The notes below the pieces were generated by a model, which did no database searches, was not told the origin of the DNA, and saw only the letters and a program-made list of their open reading frames with translations. From Oscillospiraceae bacterium (GTDB taxonomy: Bacteria; Bacillota; Clostridia; Oscillospirales; Oscillospiraceae): a DNA stretch of 64,000 bases. Shown here in pieces: positions 26,741 to 32,985 of this stretch. Both the position numbers and the translations under genes were made by a program. Positions within the stretch are counted from its first letter, which is position 1; the number at the start of each line of letters is the position of its first letter. The DNA lies in the NCBI GenBank assembly GCA_017416245.1, contig JAFQCX010000018.1:50285-114284 (forward strand), written 5' to 3'.

Positions 26741-27432
26741 AAAAATCCACGATCGCTACCCTGATCTCCCTGTTTGTTCTCATTCCCGCCACCTTGCTGC
26801 TGAGTCGCATTTTACCGGGGCGAGTCCATTATCTCACCTCCACGCTGGTCATCGTTTATATTTTAATTCCCTTTTTCCTTTCCTTTGAGGGAAAGAAGCC
26901 ATCGGCGCGGGTTTTGGTGCTGATCGCTGTGCTGTGCGCCCTGGCGGTGGCATCCCGGGCGATCTTTGCCATGCTCCCCAATTTTAAGCCCATTTACGGC
27001 ATTATCATCATCGCAGGCATCGCTTTGGGCGCGCAGGCGGGATTTTTGGTGGGCGCAGTCAGCGCCTTTGCCAGCAACTTTCTCTTTGGGCAAGGGCCGT
27101 GGACGCCCTGGCAAATGCTTGCCTACGGCACTTGCGGACTGCTTGCCGGATTGCTCTATTTCCGAAAAGACAAGCTGCCCAGAGATCCTGTAAGTCTGGG
27201 TCTGTTCGGCTTTATTTCGGTGCTGTTTGTTGTGTGTCCTCTGCTGGACACCTCCACGGTGCTCACCACCTTAACGGTGTTTACTCCCACCGCGATCCTG
27301 GGTATTTACACCACCGCCATTTTAACCAATCTCATACAGGCAGGCTGCACGCTGGTGACCCTGCTTGCCATCAGCAAGCCTATGCTGAGAAAAATAGACC
27401 GCATTATCACAAAATACGGTCTATTGGAATAA
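26737..27432 (+). CDS. ECF transporter S component, probably cobalamin-specific (CblT-like)
   Basis: The 231-residue membrane protein has about six helices. It carries the segment AIFAMLPNFKPIYGIIIIAG and then GFLVGAVSAFASNFLFGQGP and WTPWQMLAYG. I associate this pattern with the CblT group of substrate-binding ECF subunits. It overlaps the ATPase stop by four bases and is in the transcript led by the probable cobalamin riboswitch. Together these suggest vitamin B12 or a precursor as substrate. That specificity is inferred, not seen. Confidence 0.8.
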   Translation: MKKSTIATLISLFVLIPATLLLSRILPGRVHYLTSTLVIVYILIPFFLSFEGKKPSARVLVLIAVLCALAVASRAIFAMLPNFKPIYGIIIIAGIALGAQAGFLVGAVSAFASNFLFGQGPWTPWQMLAYGTCGLLAGLLYFRKDKLPRDPVSLGLFGFISVLFVVCPLLDTSTVLTTLTVFTPTAILGIYTTAILTNLIQAGCTLVTLLAISKPMLRKIDRIITKYGLLE

Positions 27433-27440
27433 CTGCAAAA

Positions 27441-27482
27441 AACAGTGGATGCACCCATAGGATGCATCCACTTCTTTTTATG
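27441..27482. terminator. Terminator between ECF operon and split host gene
   Basis: The stem agtggatgca/tgcatccact with a 9-base loop is followed by a T-rich run. It is between convergent genes and may serve both. Confidence 0.8.
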
Positions 27483-27888
27483 TGGTGGTGTAGCCACACT
27501 CCTCGCAATCGCATTGCCGGTCACAGCCGGTAGGCGCAAAGGCCTTTTCCGGGAACGGGATCTTGGCAAACATCTCGCAGGGATCCTCGGCACAGCCGGG
27601 ATTGTCGCAGCATTCCTTGGTGGGGATGCTGTAATCCAGCACAGGCACAACCAGCTGGGCATCCCGCTCCAGGCGGATGATTGAAAACTGCCCCAGAGTT
27701 ACCAGCAGCCGCTTTCCTTCGCCGGAGATCACCAGCTCCTCGTCAAAGCAGCCGCGGATCCAATCGGGAATCTGATGCACCGCGCACTCACGGGGACACT
27801 GGCAAACATCAATCACCTTGGAGCTGAGCACCATGGGATCCAGCACCTCCACCACGGCCACCAATTCGCCAGGTGAAATTACTGTCAT
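27478..27888 (-). CDS. 3' half of a conserved host gene split by the island
   Basis: From VVEVLDPMVLSSKVIDVCQC to the C-terminal CDRQCDCEECGYTTT this is a cysteine-rich sequence. It continues naturally from the other half at 50903-51394, which ends its host part with PTAVVEV. Both halves share VVEV at the break and are on the same strand. I recall one continuous clostridial protein of about 280 residues with this composition. The first 11 residues (MTVISPGELVA) come from the island end. The ATG overlaps the recombinase stop (ATGA), so the fragment may still be translated. Function is unknown; the many Cys and Clostridia distribution would suit a spore-coat type role, which is a guess. Confidence 0.75.
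   Translation of the reverse strand: MTVISPGELVAVVEVLDPMVLSSKVIDVCQCPRECAVHQIPDWIRGCFDEELVISGEGKRLLVTLGQFSIIRLERDAQLVVPVLDYSIPTKECCDNPGCAEDPCEMFAKIPFPEKAFAPTGCDRQCDCEECGYTTT
27845..27870. other. Putative attL junction
   Basis: The 15-base core acctccaccacggcc (27845-27859) matches the right junction core acctctaccactgcc (50934-50948) at 13 positions, in direct orientation. Island-side DNA then gives caattcgc (27862-27869), an inverted copy of gcgaattg at the other end. It lies 15 bases beyond the recombinase stop codon. Confidence 0.7.
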
Positions 27889-29381
27889 TGGGAATCTGCA
27901 AATTCCTTCAGCACCACACGGACGTTGCCGTTTTTATCAACCGAGATGTGGTCAACAAGTCGGCGCATATCCATATTGGTAACGGTTTCCAGTTCCAAAA
28001 ATCGAAGGATCTGCTGGCGGTAGCGCTGCATGATCTGCTCTGCGTTGCTGATCTGCCGGGGTTGAGAGATTTGTTCCAAATCTGCAGCCTTCAGCTCTTC
28101 CGCAACGCTTGCAAGCTTCCCTTTCAGCTCTGCCATACCGATCAGCTCATTGGCATACATCTCTTGATAGCGGTCTTTTTTGCGTAGCAGCTTTTTTCGC
28201 TTGGTTTCCATTTCCTGTCTGGCCTGTTCCGGCTTTTGGGCTTCCGGAAGCTGTTTATCCAGCCTTGCCAGGATGCTTGCCACAAAAATATCCTTGTCTT
28301 CTATCAAGGATGCAAAGTATTTGCGGAGCTCCGCTATCAGTTCCGGCTCGTCCAACGTCACCCGATTATCGCACTTCTCTGCGGTATACTGATCATTGGT
28401 AACGCATCGCCAGTAGACCCGGGTGTTTACGTATGTATAGGTCTTCCGGGTGAAGGATCTGCCGCAATGCGCGCACTTGATAAGGGTGGAGAATATGTGC
28501 CTGGAGCTGTATCTGGCATCTCTGAAGGGCTGGCCGGAGTCATATTTCGTCCGCCGGGAGTCCATAATTTCCTGCGTCTTTTGAAAGTCCTCCGGGGTCA
28601 CAATAGCCCAGGAGGGGCGCTGGTGACAGAAACGCTCCTCTTTGGGAACACTCACCTGCTTTCCTGTGAGAAAATCCTCGATCTCATACTTGTGGTTGAC
28701 CAAAACGCCGCAGTATAATGGGTTTACCAGCACCCGCCGAACACCCCGGGCATCCCAGTCATTTCCGTATTTGGTTTTGTCGTTATCTCGGTTTAGGGTC
28801 ATACTGATGGTACGGCAGCCTAAGCCCTGTTCGTTGTACAGAGAAAATATCTTGCGGACGATCCGGGCTTCCTCAGTGTTAATTTCCAATGTGAACTTGT
28901 CGATCCGATCATAGCCAAAGACCCTCTGGGGAACACGGCCCTTTTCCGCATTGATTCTCTTACCCCACTTGACACGCTTACTCAGATTATTGCTTTCCTC
29001 TTGCGCCATGGCAGAGAACAGGGTCAGCACAAACTCACTGTCCCCCATCGAATCCATATTGGCGGTGAGAAATAACGTGTTGATCCCCATTGCTTTCAGC
29101 TTGCGGATGCTCTGCAGGGCGTCCACGGTGTTTCTGGCAAAACGGCTGATATCCTTGACCACCACCATATCGAACAGGCCCAATTCTGCATCCCGTAAAA
29201 GCCGTTTGAATTCCTCACGTTTTTTTAGGCTTGTGCCGGTAATGCCCTCGTCCGCATATAAGCGGAACAGTTCATGGCCGTTCCGTTTGGCATACTGGGT
29301 GAAGAATTCCTTCTGATGAAGCAGGCTATCCAGCTGCTCATCCTTGTCCGTGGAAACACGGCAATAGGCTGCTATTTTCAT
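27885..29381 (-). CDS. Large serine site-specific recombinase
   Basis: The 498-residue protein begins MKIAAYCRVSTDKDEQLDSL with the catalytic Ser10. It continues with the resolvase-domain motif FDMVVVKDISRFARNTVDAL. A recombinase domain follows at about 160-280, then a zinc-ribbon CAHCGRSFTRK...WRC and a C-terminal coiled coil rich in Lys and Glu. This is the architecture of integrases that insert phages and islands at a single att site. The gene lies at the left end of the island, overlaps the 3' half of the split gene at its stop codon, and is coupled at its start to a 41-residue gene. Confidence 0.95.
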   Translation of the reverse strand: MKIAAYCRVSTDKDEQLDSLLHQKEFFTQYAKRNGHELFRLYADEGITGTSLKKREEFKRLLRDAELGLFDMVVVKDISRFARNTVDALQSIRKLKAMGINTLFLTANMDSMGDSEFVLTLFSAMAQEESNNLSKRVKWGKRINAEKGRVPQRVFGYDRIDKFTLEINTEEARIVRKIFSLYNEQGLGCRTISMTLNRDNDKTKYGNDWDARGVRRVLVNPLYCGVLVNHKYEIEDFLTGKQVSVPKEERFCHQRPSWAIVTPEDFQKTQEIMDSRRTKYDSGQPFRDARYSSRHIFSTLIKCAHCGRSFTRKTYTYVNTRVYWRCVTNDQYTAEKCDNRVTLDEPELIAELRKYFASLIEDKDIFVASILARLDKQLPEAQKPEQARQEMETKRKKLLRKKDRYQEMYANELIGMAELKGKLASVAEELKAADLEQISQPRQISNAEQIMQRYRQQILRFLELETVTNMDMRRLVDHISVDKNGNVRVVLKEFADSQ

Positions 29382-29503
29382 TTGTTCCCCCAGTATTGGC
29401 TGAGCAGTTTGTCCACCAAAATCTTTTGCAGTTGCCGTTCAAATGCTTTTGGTGTGTTTGGATTCACAAAAATATAGGTTCGTTGCGCTGCTTGCTTTGC
29501 CAC
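29378..29503 (-). CDS. Small 41-residue protein coupled to the recombinase
   Basis: A GTG start with a perfect GAGGAGGG ribosome site seven bases upstream begins MAKQAAQRTYIFVNPNTPKA. The sequence continues basic and amphipathic (FERQLQKILVDKLLSQYW) and ends GNK. The stop overlaps the recombinase ATG. I do not recognise a named family. Its position resembles small accessory genes placed before serine integrases. It could be a directionality or expression-coupling factor, but nothing in the sequence proves this. Confidence 0.7.
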   Translation of the reverse strand: MAKQAAQRTYIFVNPNTPKAFERQLQKILVDKLLSQYWGNK

Positions 29504-29582
29504 TATGCATCCCTCCTCAGAACACTTTATTCAATAAGGAGTGTTGCAATGCCCGTAATACCGGTAAGCCGCTTTATAAAAA

Positions 29583-29615
29583 ACACCGCCGTCCCCAAGA
29601 GTGGGACGGCGGTAA
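29583..29615 (-). terminator. Terminator after the LysM surface protein
   Basis: On the minus strand the stem accgccgtcccc and its complement are followed by GTTTTTTA. It ends the surface-protein transcript before the recombinase. Confidence 0.85.
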
Positions 29616-29627
29616 ATGTATGTAAGT

Positions 29628-30623
29628 TTACTGTAATGGCGCATCCGTTGTTTCCGTAACAGGCTGCGTTTCTTCAGGCAGTGTGGTCTGCGTAGTGGGC
29701 TGCGTTTCCTCGGGCAGGGTGGTCACAGGCTCTGTTTGCTCTGTTGGAGCAGTTGTTTCGGGAGTTGTAGCGCTATCGGGTATTTCCCAATCGGCAGGCG
29801 GTATTTCGATTTTCTGCCCGATTTGGATGACGCCGGGATTCTCGACATCGTTATAAGCAGCAAGCTTAGCTGAGGTCGTATCGTACTTTTTCGCAATCAG
29901 CGCCAAGGATTCCCCCTCTTGCACGATATGGACCGTTTCGGTAGCATTCGTAGTTGGAACTGTGGTCTCAACCGTCGTGCTTTCTGTTGTGTCATCCGTT
30001 GTGCTTTCCGTTGTGCTGTCGGGCTCGGTATTCTCAGGTTTCGTTTCATCGGTGTTATCTGCAACACCCTGCACAGCATCTACCACAATGGTCTTTTTCG
30101 ATTCGTTTTTAATGTAAAATTCGCTTTCTGCTACAGAGTCATACTGCGAATTTGTTCCCCAGCGGACATCAAACTGAACTTCTGCAGTTGCCTTCACATC
30201 CAGCTGAAAGCTAACTTCCTTGCGTTCCTGATTGGGCGCGTTCACATCCTTGCCCAGCTGCTGGGTGTAATACTTGGTGCCGTTCACAGTGATAACGCCA
30301 TAACCTGTGCCGGTCGTGCTATCGTCTGCGGTGATTGTTACAGTATACACGCCAGGCGTATTAAAGCGATAGCTTTGTATTTTTCCTTCTGTTTCAATTT
30401 CCTGGTCTTTCTCTATCTTTACAGAGGCAGAGAATCTGGAGGCTTTGATCGTATTGGAGCCGGAGGTTACAGTAGATGCGAAAAAGGCGTAGGCAGAAAA
30501 GGAAATTGCAGCCAAACAAATCAGCACAGTTGTGACAGTACGAAACAGCCGCTTCAGCATCATGCTGTCTGCATCGTTTCCGTATTTTGGCTTGTAGAAT
30601 AGCTTTCCGCACAGCTTTATCAT
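29628..30623 (-). CDS. Secreted LysM protein with SipW-type signal region and Thr-rich linker
   Basis: The 331-residue protein has a long N-terminal hydrophobic helix (TVTTVLICLAAISFSAYAFF) followed by ASTVTSGSNTIKASRF, the pattern seen in SipW/TasA substrates. A beta-rich domain spans about 50-195. A Thr/Glu-rich stalk leads to a LysM domain (VHIVQEGESLALIAKKYDTT to IGQKIEIPP), then a second Thr/Pro/Glu-rich tail with two copies of TLPEETQP. LysM binds peptidoglycan, so this could anchor the surface structure to the wall. I placed the start at 30623 because the earlier ATG overlaps the AAAGGAGGT ribosome site. Confidence 0.82.
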   Translation of the reverse strand: MIKLCGKLFYKPKYGNDADSMMLKRLFRTVTTVLICLAAISFSAYAFFASTVTSGSNTIKASRFSASVKIEKDQEIETEGKIQSYRFNTPGVYTVTITADDSTTGTGYGVITVNGTKYYTQQLGKDVNAPNQERKEVSFQLDVKATAEVQFDVRWGTNSQYDSVAESEFYIKNESKKTIVVDAVQGVADNTDETKPENTEPDSTTESTTDDTTESTTVETTVPTTNATETVHIVQEGESLALIAKKYDTTSAKLAAYNDVENPGVIQIGQKIEIPPADWEIPDSATTPETTAPTEQTEPVTTLPEETQPTTQTTLPEETQPVTETTDAPLQ

Positions 30624-30655
30624 ATTGCAACCTCCTTTCATAGATTTTCAAGCCT

Positions 30656-31306
30656 TTAGCTTGTGATCTGGTCCGCCTTGACGGTAATGCCCAGCTCTAC
30701 TTCAGGGGGACCATCTTTACGATAATTGGCGATATTGTTTACTTCCTTGGGCATACGGACCACCAAAGCAATATAGGCAGTCCCACCGGCCTTCAAAACA
30801 GCTGTCTTGGTTTCGTAGTTATGAAGCCTTATGTTGGCAATATCCTCTGCCGTTTCCCGGTTGGCAACACTGTTTTTCATAGCCTCCGGTGTGTCGGAGA
30901 CGGTAATACCAAATCGCAAATGATCCTGCAGCTTAAAGGTCTGCCCGAACACATTGGTTGCGGTGGTATAGCCATTCACATTCACAGCTGTGTGGAATTT
31001 AAAGGGAACAGAGCCCTTGTTTTCCACCTTCAGATATACCACCTGCACATAGCCTGGCTCATACAAGGCTTCTTTGTTGAATAGTTCCGTTTTGTCGGTG
31101 ATCTCTTCCCAGCTGCCGTCAGTTAACTGATGGGATACCACCAAATCAAAATCCGCAAAGTGGAAGATGTTGTTGATCTCCGGCGTGGTATCGGTAAACC
31201 AGGCCAGCGATGTGCCGGCGCCCAAAACGCCCCACACGATCAGTGCGCACACACTCAGGGCTAAGGCTATTTTTTTGTAGGGTTTCTTTCTTTTTTGGGT
31301 TTTCAA
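30656..31306 (-). CDS. TasA/camelysin-like SipW-dependent secreted protein
   Basis: This 216-residue protein has a basic N-terminus and a hydrophobic core ending in GTSLAWFTDTTPEINN, the typical AWFTD cleavage region of SipW substrates. The mature domain has NIFHFADFDLVVSH and EALYEPGYVQVVYLKVENKG. These are conserved features of TasA-like subunits that polymerise into surface fibres. It starts at TTG with AAGGAGGG upstream. It lacks any extra domain, so it may be a plain fibre or accessory subunit. Confidence 0.85.
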   Translation of the reverse strand: MKTQKRKKPYKKIALALSVCALIVWGVLGAGTSLAWFTDTTPEINNIFHFADFDLVVSHQLTDGSWEEITDKTELFNKEALYEPGYVQVVYLKVENKGSVPFKFHTAVNVNGYTTATNVFGQTFKLQDHLRFGITVSDTPEAMKNSVANRETAEDIANIRLHNYETKTAVLKAGGTAYIALVVRMPKEVNNIANYRKDGPPEVELGITVKADQITS

Positions 31307-31338
31307 ACCTTATCCCTCCTTCGTCTGTTTTGCGGCAA

Positions 31339-32109
31339 TTACTGCCGGTCCTTCTTCCTTGCAATCAGCAAAATGATGATCACAGCAGCGGAAACGATCA
31401 TTCCGCCTATCCACAAGCCCACGGTTGCATTATCGCCGGTCTGTGGTGGCTTGGGATCTTTCGGCTCTACAGGGAATTCTTCGACTCTGAATTCCCAATC
31501 CAAATAGCCGATTTGGTTTTGAAATGCGTTGTCCAGCTCTACGGGAACGGTCAAGGTCACATCCAGGTTGACCTGGCCGCCGGAGTAGAGCGTGCCTAAG
31601 CACACCCAATCTGTCAGCTGCGCAGTTTCGTTGGCTTTGGCATCAAACATATATGCCATTTGATTATCGCCACTCTTTTGCACCTTAAGACCCAGCTTGG
31701 AAAGGAACTCTGCAGATTCCTCATGGGCGCCCAGAGCGCGTAGGTAGATCTCCACCTTCACCTTCTTATCAGCCTTGTTATTTACGGTGATCTTTTGGGT
31801 GAGGGTGTCGCCGGGCATTACGTCCTTAAAATCAGGAAACAGGTCGGTCAGTGAGTGTTCGCTGCCGGGCTCAAACACAAAGCTACCGGCATTTCCGCTG
31901 TAAGTCACCTTGCCGTCAGCTGCAAAAGCAGGTGTGACGCAGGAAAGCAGCAACGCAATAACCATTGTCATTGCAAGCCAGCCCTCAGGCCGCTTTTTTC
32001 TGTCATTGCGAGGAGCGGAGCGACGTGGCAATCCCCCATATAAGAAGGGGATTCCCACGACCAGTTTGCGAACTGGTCTCGGAATGACACAATTTTTTGT
32101 ATTCTTCAT
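31339..32109 (-). CDS. Sortase-type anchored surface protein with repeat inserted in its signal peptide
   Basis: The C-terminus is a cell-wall sorting signal: PPQTGDNATVGLWIGGMIVS, a hydrophobic helix, and ARKKDRQ. The mature domain (ADGKVTYSGNAGSFVFEPGS onward) is beta-rich, with a DVMPGDTLTQKITVNNKADK segment also found in TasA-like families. The signal sequence is unusual. Between MKNTKN and RKKRPEGWLAM lie about 29 codons that are a copy of the dispersed palindromic repeat read in frame. The hydrophobic part (TMVIALLLSCVTPAFA) and classical AFA|AD cleavage site follow. Whether the long basic N-region still allows export is uncertain. A sortase gene is not in the window. Confidence 0.82.
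   Translation of the reverse strand: MKNTKNCVIPRPVRKLVVGIPFLYGGLPRRSAPRNDRKKRPEGWLAMTMVIALLLSCVTPAFAADGKVTYSGNAGSFVFEPGSEHSLTDLFPDFKDVMPGDTLTQKITVNNKADKKVKVEIYLRALGAHEESAEFLSKLGLKVQKSGDNQMAYMFDAKANETAQLTDWVCLGTLYSGGQVNLDVTLTVPVELDNAFQNQIGYLDWEFRVEEFPVEPKDPKPPQTGDNATVGLWIGGMIVSAAVIIILLIARKKDRQ
32002..32088. repeat. 87-bp palindromic repeat inside a coding region
   Basis: gtcattgcgagg and ggaatgac bound a unit of the dispersed family, 87 bases long, so the reading frame of the surface-protein gene is kept. Confidence 0.75.
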
Positions 32110-32122
32110 TTACACATCCTCC

Positions 32123-32689
32123 TTATTCTGCAGGCCAGCCGGAGGCGGTGTGGATATTGCCGTCTGTGATGGGGTTGTTTTCACTTTGCACGGCCTGGGC
32201 ATTTACGGTCAGACTAAGGGTCTTGCCGATGTGATTGGTTTGTACCTTATCGCCCACGATTTCCACGTGGGAGAATACATTGGGGGTCGTTTCACCGGGA
32301 TTGACAATGTTTTTGTAGTAGTACCAGCCCTCGTGGAGCTGCCAGTGCTCGCTATCAATGTTCAGCTTTAAGCAATCCTCAGGGGTCAGATCCTGAGCAG
32401 TTGTGCCGTAAATCATTTTCACCCGGAGGTAGAACGGATGGGCGCAATCATTTTCGATACTGACTTCCTTGGATACCACATCCCCGGGGATAATATACAC
32501 ACCCTCTGCAGGGAATTCCGTACCCTGATCGGTCTTTTCGTGAATGATGAGCTGAATGTTGCCGGAGGTCACCACATTGGTGGCTTTGCCTACGGTCTGA
32601 TAGTATGCAACAGTGGGCTGTACCATAAACGCAAACAGCGCAGCCACCACTGAAACAACAGCGATTTTCATTTTGATCTTGCCAAACAT
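32123..32689 (-). CDS. SipW-type secreted protein
   Basis: The 188-residue protein starts MFGKIKMKIAVVSVVAALFA with the signal region ending PTVAYYQTVGKATNVVTSGN, a variant of the SipW substrate pattern with AYYQ in place of AWFT. The mature beta-rich domain contains VYIIPGDVVSKEVSIENDC, then FYLRVKMIYG. AAAGGAGGA precedes the ATG at 32689. Open frame extends upstream but has no ribosome site. It is likely a fibre subunit or chaperone-like partner of the neighbouring TasA-like protein; this is inference. Confidence 0.78.
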   Translation of the reverse strand: MFGKIKMKIAVVSVVAALFAFMVQPTVAYYQTVGKATNVVTSGNIQLIIHEKTDQGTEFPAEGVYIIPGDVVSKEVSIENDCAHPFYLRVKMIYGTTAQDLTPEDCLKLNIDSEHWQLHEGWYYYKNIVNPGETTPNVFSHVEIVGDKVQTNHIGKTLSLTVNAQAVQSENNPITDGNIHTASGWPAE

Positions 32690-32711
32690 GGTGTATCCTC
32701 CTTTCTTAGTT

Positions 32712-32970
32712 GTCATTGCGAGGGCCGTAGGCCCGTGACAATCTTTTTCGGCAATCAAAAGGCACAAAATCCAAAGCCTTCTCCTTGAGGAGAAGGTGTC
32801 AAAAATCTCTGATTTTTGACGGATGAGGTGTAACACAACGCTATAGGCTCCCTCGGATCGGATGAGGGAAATAGACTTACACCTCATCAGTCACCTGCGG
32901 TGACAGCTTCCCCTCAAGGGGAAGCCTTTATGCCCTTTGATTGCCGCCTATCCCCCAAAGGGGATAGGTC
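32712..32970. repeat. Intergenic module A: long inverted repeat with insert and 3' hairpin
   Basis: A 20-base arm cggcaatcaaaaggcacaaa (32749-32768) pairs with tttatgccctttgattgccg (32927-32946). Between them is a palindromic insert with ttctccttgaggagaa and cttcccctcaaggggaag. A separate hairpin, cctatcccccaaaggggatagg, follows at 32947-32968 just after the next gene's stop codon. A short REP-type unit lies at 32712-32741. No gene is visible. Confidence 0.75.
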
Positions 32971-32985
32971 GGACTTTGGATAGAA

